A DNA stretch of 64,000 nt, taken from the NCBI GenBank assembly GCA_017622815.1, contig JAGAQH010000001.1, forward strand, positions 17,801 to 81,800. Direction: 5' to 3'. A program made the position numbers and the translations under genes. Below the pieces are notes generated by a model. That model had not been told where the DNA came from and did not search any database. It saw only the letters and a program-made list of their open reading frames with translations. The stretch comes from Bacteroidaceae bacterium. Its GTDB lineage: Bacteria > Bacteroidota > Bacteroidia > Bacteroidales > Bacteroidaceae. Below are positions 25,565 through 34,457 of the stretch, piece by piece (the stretch's first letter is position 1; every line of letters starts with the position of its first letter).

Positions 25565-26569
25565 TTAAAGAGACAGAACGAACTCATCCCATTCCTTGGC
25601 TCCACCATCCGACCCCAGGACCTTCTTATGCAAACGGCTACGTATGGAAGAGACACTATCTGGAGCACGGTTTACCACCATTGCAATGTCCCGATTAGAA
25701 ATACGCAGCTTTATGAGCATACATACTTGAAACTCCACTTCCGAAAAACGATGAAGCGAACGTAATTTACGAGAGAAACCTGTGTAGACGGCATTCAACT
25801 GACATTCCATTTCACTCCAATCCTCTGCACTCAGGTTATCCCCTGCCTCTAAACGCGGACGTATGGCATTATAATAGTCAGACATGAAAAAGTTATCCGA
25901 CACTTGTTTCATCGCGTCGGTCACAGGTGCAGGACGAGATTCCAATTCTTCCAAGATAGCAGAGAGACTCTGCTCAACCAGACGCTTGCGGTATGCTATA
26001 TTCAAGGCTATAACAATAATGAGCAGAACTACAAGGACCAATATTATAAAAACGTAGTGGTATGTGCTTATAATATCCTTCAGCTTACGCTCTCCCGTAG
26101 ATAGTACAAAATGCTTTACCGGAGTATCGCCGTCATTCGGATATTTTCTGACAAGTTCGCGTATCTCTTCCTTGCGCTCCTCCGTCATTGTATTGGAACG
26201 CACCATGGTTTCTTTGTACCCCTGAAATTCGAGAATATAGGTGGAGTCGTTAATCACTTGAAACGGCATCACACGTCCGTTCTCTATGTATACCGAATCA
26301 TCCAGATGATACCGTCCCATCTCATGCGCAATAATCATCATATCTTCACCAACTGCATGAAGCTGCACCGAGTAATATGTACTATCGGCATCATATATTT
26401 TGCATCTGGTATATTGGGCATATATGGACTCACGCCCTTCAGGGTCAAGTTCGCTTTTCAGCATCCATACACCCATAATGGAGAAGTCCTCGCTTTCATT
26501 TGAGGCATAAGAAGAAAAATGGTTCAAACCAAGAAGGAGTATTGCTATAAGTCTGCCTAGCATCATCAT
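25565..26569 (-). CDS. Membrane-anchored one-component regulator with LuxR-like C-terminal HTH
   Basis: 334 residues. Signal peptide or anchor (MLGRLIAILLLGLNHFSSYA), an exported beta-rich domain of about 120 residues (IMGVWMLKSEL, YSVQLHAVGEDMMIIAHEMG, YHLDDSVYIENGRVMPF; lipocalin-like in pattern), one TM helix (YHYVFIILVLVVLLIIVIALN, about 171-193), a cytoplasmic helical region and a C-terminal HTH (FSEVEFQVCMLIKLRISNRD, then VVNRAPDSVSSIRSRLHKKV). The layout implies direct signalling from an external ligand to DNA binding without phosphorelay. The adjacent TlpA-like lipoprotein gene is a possible target. Confidence 0.75.
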   Translation of the reverse strand: MMMLGRLIAILLLGLNHFSSYASNESEDFSIMGVWMLKSELDPEGRESIYAQYTRCKIYDADSTYYSVQLHAVGEDMMIIAHEMGRYHLDDSVYIENGRVMPFQVINDSTYILEFQGYKETMVRSNTMTEERKEEIRELVRKYPNDGDTPVKHFVLSTGERKLKDIISTYHYVFIILVLVVLLIIVIALNIAYRKRLVEQSLSAILEELESRPAPVTDAMKQVSDNFFMSDYYNAIRPRLEAGDNLSAEDWSEMECQLNAVYTGFSRKLRSLHRFSEVEFQVCMLIKLRISNRDIAMVVNRAPDSVSSIRSRLHKKVLGSDGGAKEWDEFVLSL

Positions 26570-26618
26570 ATTATCTCACATGAGGTATCAAAGTTCATAC
26601 GCAAATCTGCTTCCATCC

Positions 26619-27329
26619 TTACCCTTCCAACAACTCCTTCATGAACTGCGCCACGCCCTGGGATGCGCCCATCTGCAGGTGGCGGAAGGTGCTGGAGGAG
26701 TTCCATTGCACGGGTTTGGGGTCGATGAGCCAGATGGGCGTGCCGTGCGGAACACAACGGGTAAGGCCGGCGGCAGGATAGACATTGAGGCTTGTGCCGA
26801 TGACCACCAGCACATCGGCCTGCATGCAGAGTTCCGCCGCCACCTCTATGTTGGGTACCTCCTCGCCGAACCATACGATGTAGGGGCGCAGAGGACTGCC
26901 GTCGGGAGCCTCATCGCCATACTGCACATCGGCATTGTCGGGAGTGAGGGTGATGATTTGCGAGGGAGCGTTGGGCGCCTCGCTACTGGTCACCTTCATC
27001 AGCTCGCCATGCAGGTGGAGCACGTTGGTACTGCCGGCACGCTCGTGCAGGTCGTCCACATTCTGTGTGATAATCTGCACATCGTGGAAACGTTCCAACT
27101 CTGCAAGCAACTTGTGCCCCAGGCAGGGTTGAGCATCGAGCATCTGCTGACGGCGCAGGTTGTAGAACTCAGTGACAAGTTCGGGGTCTCTTGCCCACCC
27201 CTCGGGAGTGGCAACATCCTCCACATTGTACTGTTCCCAAAGACCTCCGCTATCACGGAAGGTGCTGATACCGCTCTCGGCACTCATGCCGGCACCGGTG
27301 AGGACGATGATACGTTTACGGACTCTCAT
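26619..27329 (-). CDS. NAD-dependent protein deacylase (Sir2 family)
   Basis: The start at 27329 gives 236 residues (MRVRKRIIVLTGAGMSAESG); an upstream ATG at 27362 lies in repeat DNA. Sirtuin motifs: GAGMSAESGISTFRDSGGLW, ITQNVDDLHERAGS, LHLHGELM (catalytic His) and VVIGTSLNVYPAAG. It removes acyl groups from lysines using NAD+. The four zinc-binding cysteines usual after the catalytic His are absent; the segment reads VTSSEAPNAPSQIITL. This zinc-less form occurs in Bacteroidota sirtuins. The gene ends 47 bp from the HTH regulator gene. Confidence 0.93.
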   Translation of the reverse strand: MRVRKRIIVLTGAGMSAESGISTFRDSGGLWEQYNVEDVATPEGWARDPELVTEFYNLRRQQMLDAQPCLGHKLLAELERFHDVQIITQNVDDLHERAGSTNVLHLHGELMKVTSSEAPNAPSQIITLTPDNADVQYGDEAPDGSPLRPYIVWFGEEVPNIEVAAELCMQADVLVVIGTSLNVYPAAGLTRCVPHGTPIWLIDPKPVQWNSSSTFRHLQMGASQGVAQFMKELLEG

Positions 27330-27336
27330 AAGCAAC

Positions 27337-27373
27337 AGACCCTCCCCCTTACCCCTCCACAAGGGAGGGGAGT
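27337..27373. repeat. C/G-rich dispersed intergenic repeat
   Basis: ACCCTCCCCCTTACCCCTCC followed by ACAAGGGAGGGGAGTA; nearly identical to the copy at 32463-32503. It lies between the sirtuin and DUF559 genes. Confidence 0.8.
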
Positions 27374-27383
27374 AGATACTATA

Positions 27384-27761
27384 TCACTCATAACATTGTA
27401 GTTCTGCCAATATCTTTTCTATTACATTATCTATATCATACAACACCTCTTCGTTGGTAAAACGAACGACGTTGTAATTCATTCTGTTCAAATCCCTCTC
27501 CCTGCATTCATCATTCTCTTCCTGCTGACGTTCGGCGTGGTATGCACCATCAACCTCTATCACCAGGTTTATGTCCGGCAAAAGGAAATCGACTATATAA
27601 TCTCCCACAACATGCTGACGAAGCACCTTAAGCCCTATCTGCCCTGCCCTAAGATTTTCCCATAGCACCAGTTCTGCCAACGTAGGGTTCATCCTGTTCT
27701 CGCGTGCGAATTCCTTCAGCAGATGGTACCTGTCCGGTGATGCCGTTTTGTAATCATGCAT
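27384..27761 (-). CDS. DUF559 domain protein (Vsr-like endonuclease fold)
   Basis: 125 residues: ARENRMNPTLAELVLWENLR, KVLRQHVVGDYIVDFLLPD, INLVIEVDGAYHAERQ and RDLNRMNYNVVRFTNEEV. The D...D...ExDG arrangement is the PD-(D/E)xK/Vsr-like nuclease core. These short proteins are widespread and spread horizontally, and their role is not established. Copies of the same C/G-rich repeat flank the gene at 27337 and 27785, which hints at a mobile cassette. Confidence 0.88.
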   Translation of the reverse strand: MHDYKTASPDRYHLLKEFARENRMNPTLAELVLWENLRAGQIGLKVLRQHVVGDYIVDFLLPDINLVIEVDGAYHAERQQEENDECRERDLNRMNYNVVRFTNEEVLYDIDNVIEKILAELQCYE

Positions 27762-27784
27762 AGCAATGCTTATCTGTCTTTTCT

Positions 27785-27952
27785 AAGTACAAGCCCCCCT
27801 CTCTTGCTCGCCACAAGAGAGGGGAGTATTATGTACGAAGAGCGGAGTCAATCATCAATTACTATTTTTCGGACACGTCATTCCGTATCCCTGCAATTTA
27901 TCTGTTGTAACCACTCCCCTCCCTTGTGGAGGGGTTGGGGGAGGGTCCTCTT
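27785..27952. repeat. C/G-rich repeats and a degenerate palindrome downstream of the sulfatase
   Basis: CCCCCCTCTCTTGCTCGCCA followed by CAAGAGAGGGGAGTA (27785-27827), the degenerate palindrome GGACACGTCATTCCGTATCC (27871-27890) and CCACTCCCCTCCCTTGTGGA / GGGGTTGGGGGAGGGTCC (27910-27948) fill the gap between the DUF559 gene start and the sulfatase stop. Confidence 0.7.
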
Positions 27953-27956
27953 TCTT

Positions 27957-29492
27957 TTACTTCTTCGCTATCGGATCCTTATACATCTTCTGCATCTGCG
28001 CAAGCTTCTTGTGCATCTGCTTGCGAACCTTGGCATAGGCAGGGTCGTCATAGACGTTCTTCATCTCTGTGGGGTCTTCCTGAAGGTCATAGAGTTCCCA
28101 TGTGTCTATGTCGTTGTAGAAGTGAATCAACTTGTAGCGTTCGGTGCGGACGCCATAATGACGCTTCACGGAATGCTCTGCGGGATACTCGTGGAAGTGG
28201 TAATAGATGGCATCGCGCCACTTGCCGATGGTCTTCTCGCCCTTCAGCAGGGGAACGAGGCTCTTGCCCTGTATGTCGGAGGGAACCTTAACGCCTGCCA
28301 TTTCCAAGAAGGTGGGGGCATAGTCGATGTTCTGCACCATGTCGGTAATCTCACCACGACGCTTGTAACCGTCGGGCAGACGCATGAGCAGAGGGGTAGA
28401 CAGGCTCTCCTCGTACATGAAGCGCTTGTCGAACCAACCGTGTTCGCCCATATAGAAACCCTGGTCGGAGGTGTAGACAACGAGAGTGTTCTCCAGCATA
28501 CCGTTCTCGCGCAAGTAGTCCATCAGTCGGCCCACGTTATCGTCCAGAGTGCGGGTCACCTTGGCATAGTCGCGCATGTAGCGCTGGTACTTCCATTCCA
28601 CCAGGTCCTTGCCTGTGAGGTTCTGACGCTTGAAGTCGCATGAAATGCTGTCGTAGAAGGTCCAGTACTGCTTCTTCAGTTCGGGTTCCAGGCGCTCCAC
28701 GTAGTTGATATAGGCCTGGGACAGACGTGTCTGGTCGCCGGGCAGATAAGCCTTGGTATCGTAGGCAAGGTCCATGTCGTGGTTGGAGGCGATGGCCATT
28801 TCCTGTTGCTGTGCGGCAATACGTCCCTCGTAGTTGTCCCAGAAGTTGGCAGGTTTCTCGAAGGTCTGGTCCTCATACTCGCGCAGGTACTTCAACTCGG
28901 GCAACCAGTTGCGGTGGCATGCCTTGTGGTGTACGAACAGGATGAAGGGACGGTCCTTGTCGCGCTGTTCCATCCAGTTGATGGCCTTGTCGGTGATGAC
29001 GTTGGTGCAATAACCCTTCTCTATGGACTTGCTGCCGTCCTGGTGGTGGAAAAGAGGGTTGTAGTATTCGCCCTGACCTATGAGGATGTCCCAGTGGTCA
29101 AAGCCTGTGGGTTCGCTCACCAGGTGCCACTTGCCTATGAGTGCCGTCTGGTAGCCGGCAGCCTGCAGGAGTTTGGGCATTGTCTGCTGTGAACCGTCGA
29201 AGATACCGTGCTCGTTGTTGGTAAAGCCATTGATGTGGCTGTGCTTGCCGGTGAGCATGCACGCACGGCTGGGACCTGAGAGGCTGTTGGCGACGAAACT
29301 GTTGCGGAACAGGACGCCCTCCTCGGCAATGCGGTCGAGGTTGGGTGTCTGCAAGTGACTGTTGCCGTATGCACTGAGTGCCTGGGCAGTGTGGTCGTCC
29401 GTCATGATGTAGACGATGTTCGGGCGCTGGCTCTGAGCCTGTGCCGACAGGGCCGCCATAGCAGCCATGGAGAGAACTGAGAGTTGTTTCAT
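27957..29492 (-). CDS. S1-family sulfatase, serine-type
   Basis: 511 residues with a signal peptide (MKQLSVLSMAAMAALSAQAQ). Sulfatase features: RPNIVYIMTDDHTAQALSAY (metal-binding Asp-Asp), the formylglycine motif SGPSRACMLTGKH, where Ser replaces the usual Cys, ALIGKWHL (Lys/His) and YTSDQGFYMGEHGWFDKRFM. The Ser form needs the anaerobic maturase (anSME); no maturase gene lies in the window. It probably desulfates host glycosaminoglycans or mucin in the periplasm, which matches the fucosidase and sialic-acid genes upstream. The exact sugar sulfate is unknown. Confidence 0.93.
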   Translation of the reverse strand: MKQLSVLSMAAMAALSAQAQSQRPNIVYIMTDDHTAQALSAYGNSHLQTPNLDRIAEEGVLFRNSFVANSLSGPSRACMLTGKHSHINGFTNNEHGIFDGSQQTMPKLLQAAGYQTALIGKWHLVSEPTGFDHWDILIGQGEYYNPLFHHQDGSKSIEKGYCTNVITDKAINWMEQRDKDRPFILFVHHKACHRNWLPELKYLREYEDQTFEKPANFWDNYEGRIAAQQQEMAIASNHDMDLAYDTKAYLPGDQTRLSQAYINYVERLEPELKKQYWTFYDSISCDFKRQNLTGKDLVEWKYQRYMRDYAKVTRTLDDNVGRLMDYLRENGMLENTLVVYTSDQGFYMGEHGWFDKRFMYEESLSTPLLMRLPDGYKRRGEITDMVQNIDYAPTFLEMAGVKVPSDIQGKSLVPLLKGEKTIGKWRDAIYYHFHEYPAEHSVKRHYGVRTERYKLIHFYNDIDTWELYDLQEDPTEMKNVYDDPAYAKVRKQMHKKLAQMQKMYKDPIAKK

Positions 29493-29588
29493 TGTTTTAT
29501 ATATTATATATAGATAATGTATTCGGTTAGGGGTTACTTTAGGTTGGCATGGAACACTGATGGCACAGATGCAACAGATTTACACGGC

Positions 29589-29630
29589 TTCCGCTCATCC
29601 GCTCACCGCTCACCGTTATCCGTTATCCGT
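29589..29630. repeat. Short tandem array after the uvrA stop
   Basis: CCGCTCATCCGCTCACCG then CTCACCGTTATCCGTTATCC: units CCGCTCA and CCGTTAT with a 7-bp period, ending at the uvrA stop codon (29631). Confidence 0.7.
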
Positions 29631-32450
29631 TCATTTCAACATTTCCTTCAAGTAGGGTGCCGTGTAGCCGATGCCGGCCTTTACCATCTCCTCGGGTGTG
29701 CCGGAGAAGAGTATCTGTCCGCCACGGTGGCCTCCTTCGGGACCCATCTCTATGATGTGGTCGGCAGCCTTGATGATGTCCAGGTTGTGCTCCACGATGA
29801 CCACGGTGTTGCCCTTGTCCACAAGGCGGTTCAGCACGGAGAGGAGCACACGGATGTCCTCGAAGTGCAGACCCGTGGTGGGTTCGTCCAATATGTATAA
29901 GGTACGGCCCGTGTCGCGCTTGGCCAGTTCGGTGGCCAGTTTCACGCGCTGGCTCTCGCCTCCCGACAGGGTGGTACTCGGCTGACCGAGTTTCACGTAG
30001 CCAAGGCCCACGTCCTGAAGCACCTTTATCTTCTGCAGGATGTTCGGTTGGTTCTCGAAGAACTCCACGGCCTGGTTTATGGTCATGTCCAGTATGTCGG
30101 CAATGCTCTTGCCACGGAAGCGCACCTCCAGTGTCTCGCGGTTGTAGCGTTTGCCACGGCACTCCTCGCAGGGGACCATCACGTCGGGCAGGAAGTTCAT
30201 CTCTATGCTCTTGTATCCGTTGCCCGAACAGGTCTCGCACCGTCCGCCCTTCACGTTGAAGGAGAAGCGTCCTGGCTTGTAGCCCCTTATCTTTGCCTCC
30301 GGCAGGTCCACGAAGAGGTTGCGTATGTCGTTGAACACGTTGGTGTACGTGGCAGGGTTGCTCCTCGGGGTTCGTCCCAAGGGAGTCTGGTCAACGTCCA
30401 CCACCTTGTCCACGTTCTCCAGTCCCTCCACCGAGTCGTATGGCAAGGGGTCGGTAAGCGAGCGGTAGAAGTGCTGCGAGAGGATGGGATGCAGGGTATC
30501 GTTGATGAGCGTGCTCTTTCCCGAACCGCTCACGCCTGTGATGCAGATGAGTTTGCCCAGGGGGAAGGTGGCGGTAACGTCCTTCAGGTTGTTGCCACGA
30601 GCCCCGTGTATGGTGATGCTCTTTCCGTTGCCCTCGCGGCGCACGACAGGAACCTCTATGCGGAGTCTGCCGGAGAGGTAGCCGCTGGTCAGGGTGTCTG
30701 CCTTGAGCATATCTGGATACGTGCCCTGGTACACCACATGCCCGCCGGCACGTCCGGCACGCGGACCTATGTCCACTATCCAGTCGGCATTCTCCATCAT
30801 CTCCTGGTCGTGCTCCACCACGATGACCGAGTTGCCGATGTCGCGCAGGGACTTCAGCGAGGCAATCAGGCGGCTGTTGTCCTTCTGGTGAAGGCCTATG
30901 GAGGGTTCGTCCAGAATGTATAGCACGTTCACCAGTTGCGAACCTATCTGTGTGGCCAGACGTATGCGCTGGCTCTCTCCGCCGCTGAGCGAGACGCTCG
31001 AACGGGAAAGCGACAGGTATTCCAGACCTATGTCCAGAAGGAAGCGCAGGCGTGTGCAGAGTTCCTTCAGTATCTCGGGCGCTATCTTGCGCTGGTGGTC
31101 GTTGAGGTGCCCGTCCAGGGACATTAGCCATTCGTAGAGTTCGCCCAGGTCCATTTCTGCCAGTTCGGCAATGTTCTTGCCGGCAATGAAGAAATGCAGG
31201 GACTCCTTTCTGAGGCGCTGTCCGTGACATTCGGGGCATTGTGCTGTACGGTTGAACTGGTCGGCCCACTTCTGTGCCGATGCGCTCATGTCAGAGTCCA
31301 GCATCTGTCGGATATACTTCACAAGACCGTCGTAGTCGGTGAAATAGTCGCTTGAGGTGCGTGCCACGGAGGCCGGAATGCGGAGACGCTCGGGACTGCC
31401 GTTCAGTATCTCGTCCACGGCCTCGCGCGGCAACTGCCCTATCGGGGTGTCCAGTGTGGCGTCGTACCGTTCCAGCACTGCCTGAATCTGCCAGAATATC
31501 ATGGCCTGGCGTGCCTTGCCCAGAGGGGCTATGCCTCCCTGGCGGACGCTCAGTTTCGGGTCGGGGAATACCTTTTCCTCGTCAATGAGGGACACCATGC
31601 CAAGACCCTTGCATCGGGGGCAGGCACTCTGGGGGGAGTTGAACGAAAAGTCGTGCGGAGCAGGGTCGCGGTATGCTATGCCGCTGGTGGGGCACATGAG
31701 GCGGCGGCTATAATGTCGCACCTCGCCCGTTTCCATGTCGAAGACCATGATGAGTCCCCCACCCTGCTGCATGGCGGTGGACACGCTTTGACGCAGGCGC
31801 TCGCCGTCCTTTTCGGCAACACGCAGACGGTCCACCACCACCTCTATGTCGTGGTTCTTGTAGCGGTCCAGTTGCATGTCGGGCAGGAGTTCCTCCATCT
31901 CCCCGTCAATGCGGGCATAGAGGTAGCCTTTCTTGCGCACGCTCTCCAGAAGTTCGCGGTAGTGTCCCTTGCGGTTCTGCACCACGGGGGCAAGGATGTA
32001 GACACGCCGTCCCTCGTACCTCTCCAGCAGGAGGGCAACAATCTGTTCCTCGGTGTAGCGGACCATCTTCTCTCCGCTAACATAGGAATAGGCCTCGCCC
32101 ACACGGGCATAGAGCAGGCGGAGGAAGTCGTAAATCTCGGTGGTGGTGCCCACGGTGGAGCGTGGATTGCGGTTGGTGGTCTTCTGCTCTATACTGATGA
32201 CGGGCGAGAGGCCGCTGACCTTGTCCACATCGGGGCGCGACATGCCTCCGAGGAAGTTGCGTGCGTAAGCCGAGAAGGTCTCTATGTACCTACGCTGACC
32301 CTCGGCATATATGGTATCGAAGGCAAGACTGGACTTACCCGACCCGCTCAGTCCCGTTATCACGGTGAGCGAGCCGCGGGGTATCTCCACGTCCACGTTC
32401 TTCAGGTTGTGTTCCCTGGCGCCTTCAACTATTATCTTGGTGTTTGACAT
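29631..32450 (-). CDS. uvrA: Excinuclease ABC subunit A
   Basis: 939-residue ABC-type damage-recognition ATPase of nucleotide excision repair. Two ATPase halves: Walker A ITGLSGSGKSS (about 31-41) and CITGVSGSGKSTLIN, signatures SLSGGESQRIRLA and TLSGGESQRVKLA, Walker B YILDEPSIGLH and YILDEPTTGLH. The second zinc finger (CETCSGNGY...CEECRGKRY) is intact. In the first, CPTSG...CPRC, one of the four expected cysteines is Ser. uvrB lies 4 kb away on the other strand, so they are not an operon here. Confidence 0.98.
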   Translation of the reverse strand: MSNTKIIVEGAREHNLKNVDVEIPRGSLTVITGLSGSGKSSLAFDTIYAEGQRRYIETFSAYARNFLGGMSRPDVDKVSGLSPVISIEQKTTNRNPRSTVGTTTEIYDFLRLLYARVGEAYSYVSGEKMVRYTEEQIVALLLERYEGRRVYILAPVVQNRKGHYRELLESVRKKGYLYARIDGEMEELLPDMQLDRYKNHDIEVVVDRLRVAEKDGERLRQSVSTAMQQGGGLIMVFDMETGEVRHYSRRLMCPTSGIAYRDPAPHDFSFNSPQSACPRCKGLGMVSLIDEEKVFPDPKLSVRQGGIAPLGKARQAMIFWQIQAVLERYDATLDTPIGQLPREAVDEILNGSPERLRIPASVARTSSDYFTDYDGLVKYIRQMLDSDMSASAQKWADQFNRTAQCPECHGQRLRKESLHFFIAGKNIAELAEMDLGELYEWLMSLDGHLNDHQRKIAPEILKELCTRLRFLLDIGLEYLSLSRSSVSLSGGESQRIRLATQIGSQLVNVLYILDEPSIGLHQKDNSRLIASLKSLRDIGNSVIVVEHDQEMMENADWIVDIGPRAGRAGGHVVYQGTYPDMLKADTLTSGYLSGRLRIEVPVVRREGNGKSITIHGARGNNLKDVTATFPLGKLICITGVSGSGKSTLINDTLHPILSQHFYRSLTDPLPYDSVEGLENVDKVVDVDQTPLGRTPRSNPATYTNVFNDIRNLFVDLPEAKIRGYKPGRFSFNVKGGRCETCSGNGYKSIEMNFLPDVMVPCEECRGKRYNRETLEVRFRGKSIADILDMTINQAVEFFENQPNILQKIKVLQDVGLGYVKLGQPSTTLSGGESQRVKLATELAKRDTGRTLYILDEPTTGLHFEDIRVLLSVLNRLVDKGNTVVIVEHNLDIIKAADHIIEMGPEGGHRGGQILFSGTPEEMVKAGIGYTAPYLKEMLK

Positions 32451-32462
32451 AGATAAGATTCC

Positions 32463-32627
32463 TCAGACCCTCCCCCTTACCCCTCCACAAGGGAGGGGAG
32501 TATAATGTATAGAGATTTGGAGGTTAAAATTTAGACTTCATGATTAGTAATAGCAGGGACGCTCTTTTCCCAGTTGTAACCACTCCCTCCCCTTGCGGGA
32601 GGGCTGGGGAGGGGGCTTCCCCTCACT
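32463..32627. repeat. C/G-rich dispersed repeats between uvrA and the CHU_C gene
   Basis: ACCCTCCCCCTTACCCCTCC + ACAAGGGAGGGGAGTATAAT (32463-32503) and CCACTCCCTCCCCTTGCGGG + AGGGCTGGGGAGGGGGC (32580-32617). Same family as 27337. Confidence 0.75.
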
Positions 32628-33360
32628 CCTCCACATAATCCTGGTTCTTGTGCGTGAACACATTTATGGTTTTCTTCAGGCGGTACTTGGTGCCGTCCGC
32701 TCCCTTGGCATTGACCACAAGGTAGTAGGCACCGTTGCGCACGTAATTGCCTCCTACACGTCCGTCCCAGCCCTCGGCTACATCGTCCCACTGGTAGAGG
32801 CGCTGGCCCCAACGGTTGAACACGGCGGCATGAAACTCCACTATGCTCTGGTATTCCTTGGCGCGAAGGATGTCGTTCTGTCCGTCGCCGTTGGGAGTGA
32901 ACGTGTTGGGGAACTCAAGTCTGCTTCCGCTTATCTGCAGGCGGAAGATTATGGAGTCCATGTCTTCCGAAGGGTACTCCCACTTCATTTCGCCATTGGT
33001 GAAGGTGGCCTTCAGCCGCACCTTGTAGGTACCCTTGTGTATGAAGTCATAGTCGAGATTTTCCTCAAAGCGGTGCACCAGTTCAAAGAAGTTGTTGCCC
33101 ATGGAACCGGTAACGGTATCCACCATCACCACCCAGTCGTACGTTACGTCCCAACCGTCCATATCCATAGGATTGGCCAGGAAGATGCCATTAAGCGGAG
33201 CGTTCTGTATCTCCGTCAGTTGCAGGTCATCGGGGTAACTGCCCGTCAGCACCGTACCCTCGGGATTGGTGTACGTCACCTCGGGACGAAGCGAGGGCAT
33301 CGTCTGTGCCATACCCATAAGGGACATGAGCATCAGAACCAATAAAGATATATATCGCAT
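32623..33360 (-). CDS. Exported protein with gliding-motility-type C-terminal domain (CHU_C)
   Basis: 245 residues. Signal peptide MRYISLLVLMLMSLMGMAQT, a middle beta-sandwich, and a C-terminal CHU_C module: FPNTFTPNGDGQNDILRAK, then FNRWGQRLYQWDDVAEGWDG and YVRNGAYYLVVNAKGADG. This module is a type-B targeting or surface-attachment domain of the type IX secretion system where that system exists. Whether this organism has T9SS cannot be told from the window. It has a strong promoter at 33395-33426. Confidence 0.85.
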   Translation of the reverse strand: MRYISLLVLMLMSLMGMAQTMPSLRPEVTYTNPEGTVLTGSYPDDLQLTEIQNAPLNGIFLANPMDMDGWDVTYDWVVMVDTVTGSMGNNFFELVHRFEENLDYDFIHKGTYKVRLKATFTNGEMKWEYPSEDMDSIIFRLQISGSRLEFPNTFTPNGDGQNDILRAKEYQSIVEFHAAVFNRWGQRLYQWDDVAEGWDGRVGGNYVRNGAYYLVVNAKGADGTKYRLKKTINVFTHKNQDYVEE

Positions 33361-33394
33361 GCGTAATAATATATTATATAAGGTATATCTGCGC

Positions 33395-33426
33395 CAAAGA
33401 TACGAAGAAGCGAGCGAAATCGCAAA
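33395..33426 (-). promoter_or_regulatory. Consensus promoter of the CHU_C gene
   Basis: Minus strand TTTG, 20 bp, TATCTTTG, 34 bp before the ATG at 33360. A full match to the Bacteroidota promoter. Confidence 0.85.
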
Positions 33427-33573
33427 TTAAATCTACTTTTTCCTATCGTGAGTATCCAAGACTGAAGGTCAAAGGTACAAATAATTATCCAATACCCATG
33501 CCATATTCTCCACTTTTTCGTACCTTTGAGGCTTCGTCTCTAAATTACTCACGCTCGGAAATCCTCAAATAAA

Positions 33574-33605
33574 TTTGGGATTTCGCTCACTTAATCGTAC
33601 CTTTG
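33574..33605 (+). promoter_or_regulatory. Consensus promoter abutting the PorT-like gene
   Basis: TTTG (33574-33577), 20 bp, TACCTTTG (33598-33605). Its last base is 4 nt from the ATG at 33610, so the transcript should start at or very near the start codon. A second TACCTTTG at 33521-33528 lacks a -33 box. Confidence 0.8.
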
Positions 33606-33609
33606 CAAC

Positions 33610-34362
33610 ATGAAGAAGCGCATACTACATATATTGCTACTATGCATCGTGCCACTCCTTGCCTCGGCACAGGTGGGCAAATACCGTTCCGACCTTGCCA
33701 TTGGTGTAAACGGAGGTTTATTGATGAACAGGGTTACATTCTCGCCCAGAGTGCAGCAGAGCATGCTCATGGCACCGGAATTCGGTGTCACTGTACGCTA
33801 CACCTGCGAGAAGTATTTTGCCATGGTATGTGCCCTGCAAGCCGAGGTGAACTACTCCCGACAGGGATGGAAAGAGGTTCCGGAAAATGGGAACTACACC
33901 TACCAGAGAAACATGGACTACATCCACGTTCCCTTCATGGCCCGCCTGGGTTTCGGCCGCGAGCGCAAGGGAGTGATGGGCTACCTCGTTCTGGGTCCAC
34001 AGATAGGTTTCTGCATTGGCGAGAGCGACACACGCACAGGCGAGTGGGAGGATGCCATCAACCCCTATGATCCCGAAGGACCAATGATAAACGTACCCAA
34101 GAATCCCGAAGGCCCATGGCAACATTACAACCTTGGCATCGAAAAGAAGTTTGAATATGGCATTGTCGGCGGTGCGGGCATAGAGTTCAGTCACCCGAAG
34201 ATTGGACATTTCGCCCTGGACGGCCGCTATTATTTCGGTCTTTCCGACATCTTCAACAACGGCAAGAAGGACTACTTCGGACGCTCGGCCAACTCCAGCA
34301 TCGTAGTGAAACTGACATACCTCTGGGATGTGAAGAAGACCAAGGACGACACTATAAAATAA
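33610..34362 (+). CDS. PorT-family outer-membrane beta-barrel protein
   Basis: 250 residues. Signal peptide MKKRILHILLLCIVPLLASAQ, then an eight-stranded barrel pattern: LAIGVNGGLLMNRV, FGVTVRYTCEKYFAMVCALQ, YIHVPFMARLGFG, YLVLGPQIGFCIG, IVGGAGIEFSHP and KLTYLWDVK. The family includes PorT and is annotated as outer membrane beta-barrel protein in Bacteroidota. The individual function is not known. The -7 box lies 4 nt from the ATG. Confidence 0.85.
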   Translation: MKKRILHILLLCIVPLLASAQVGKYRSDLAIGVNGGLLMNRVTFSPRVQQSMLMAPEFGVTVRYTCEKYFAMVCALQAEVNYSRQGWKEVPENGNYTYQRNMDYIHVPFMARLGFGRERKGVMGYLVLGPQIGFCIGESDTRTGEWEDAINPYDPEGPMINVPKNPEGPWQHYNLGIEKKFEYGIVGGAGIEFSHPKIGHFALDGRYYFGLSDIFNNGKKDYFGRSANSSIVVKLTYLWDVKKTKDDTIK

Positions 34363-34393
34363 GGGAAGGGACAGAATAGTGCACGACACAAAA

Positions 34394-34440
34394 AAGGGAG
34401 GCAACTACCGCACTGAAGCGATGGTTGCCTCCTTTTCTTC
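34394..34440. terminator. Terminator between the PorT-like gene and the small membrane protein gene
   Basis: 9-bp stem GGAGGCAAC / GTTGCCTCC with an 18-nt loop, plus tail TTTTCTTCC; on the minus strand the stem is followed by CTTTTTTGTG, so it works for both convergent genes. Confidence 0.85.
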
Positions 34441-34457
34441 CAATATGCCGTATATGC

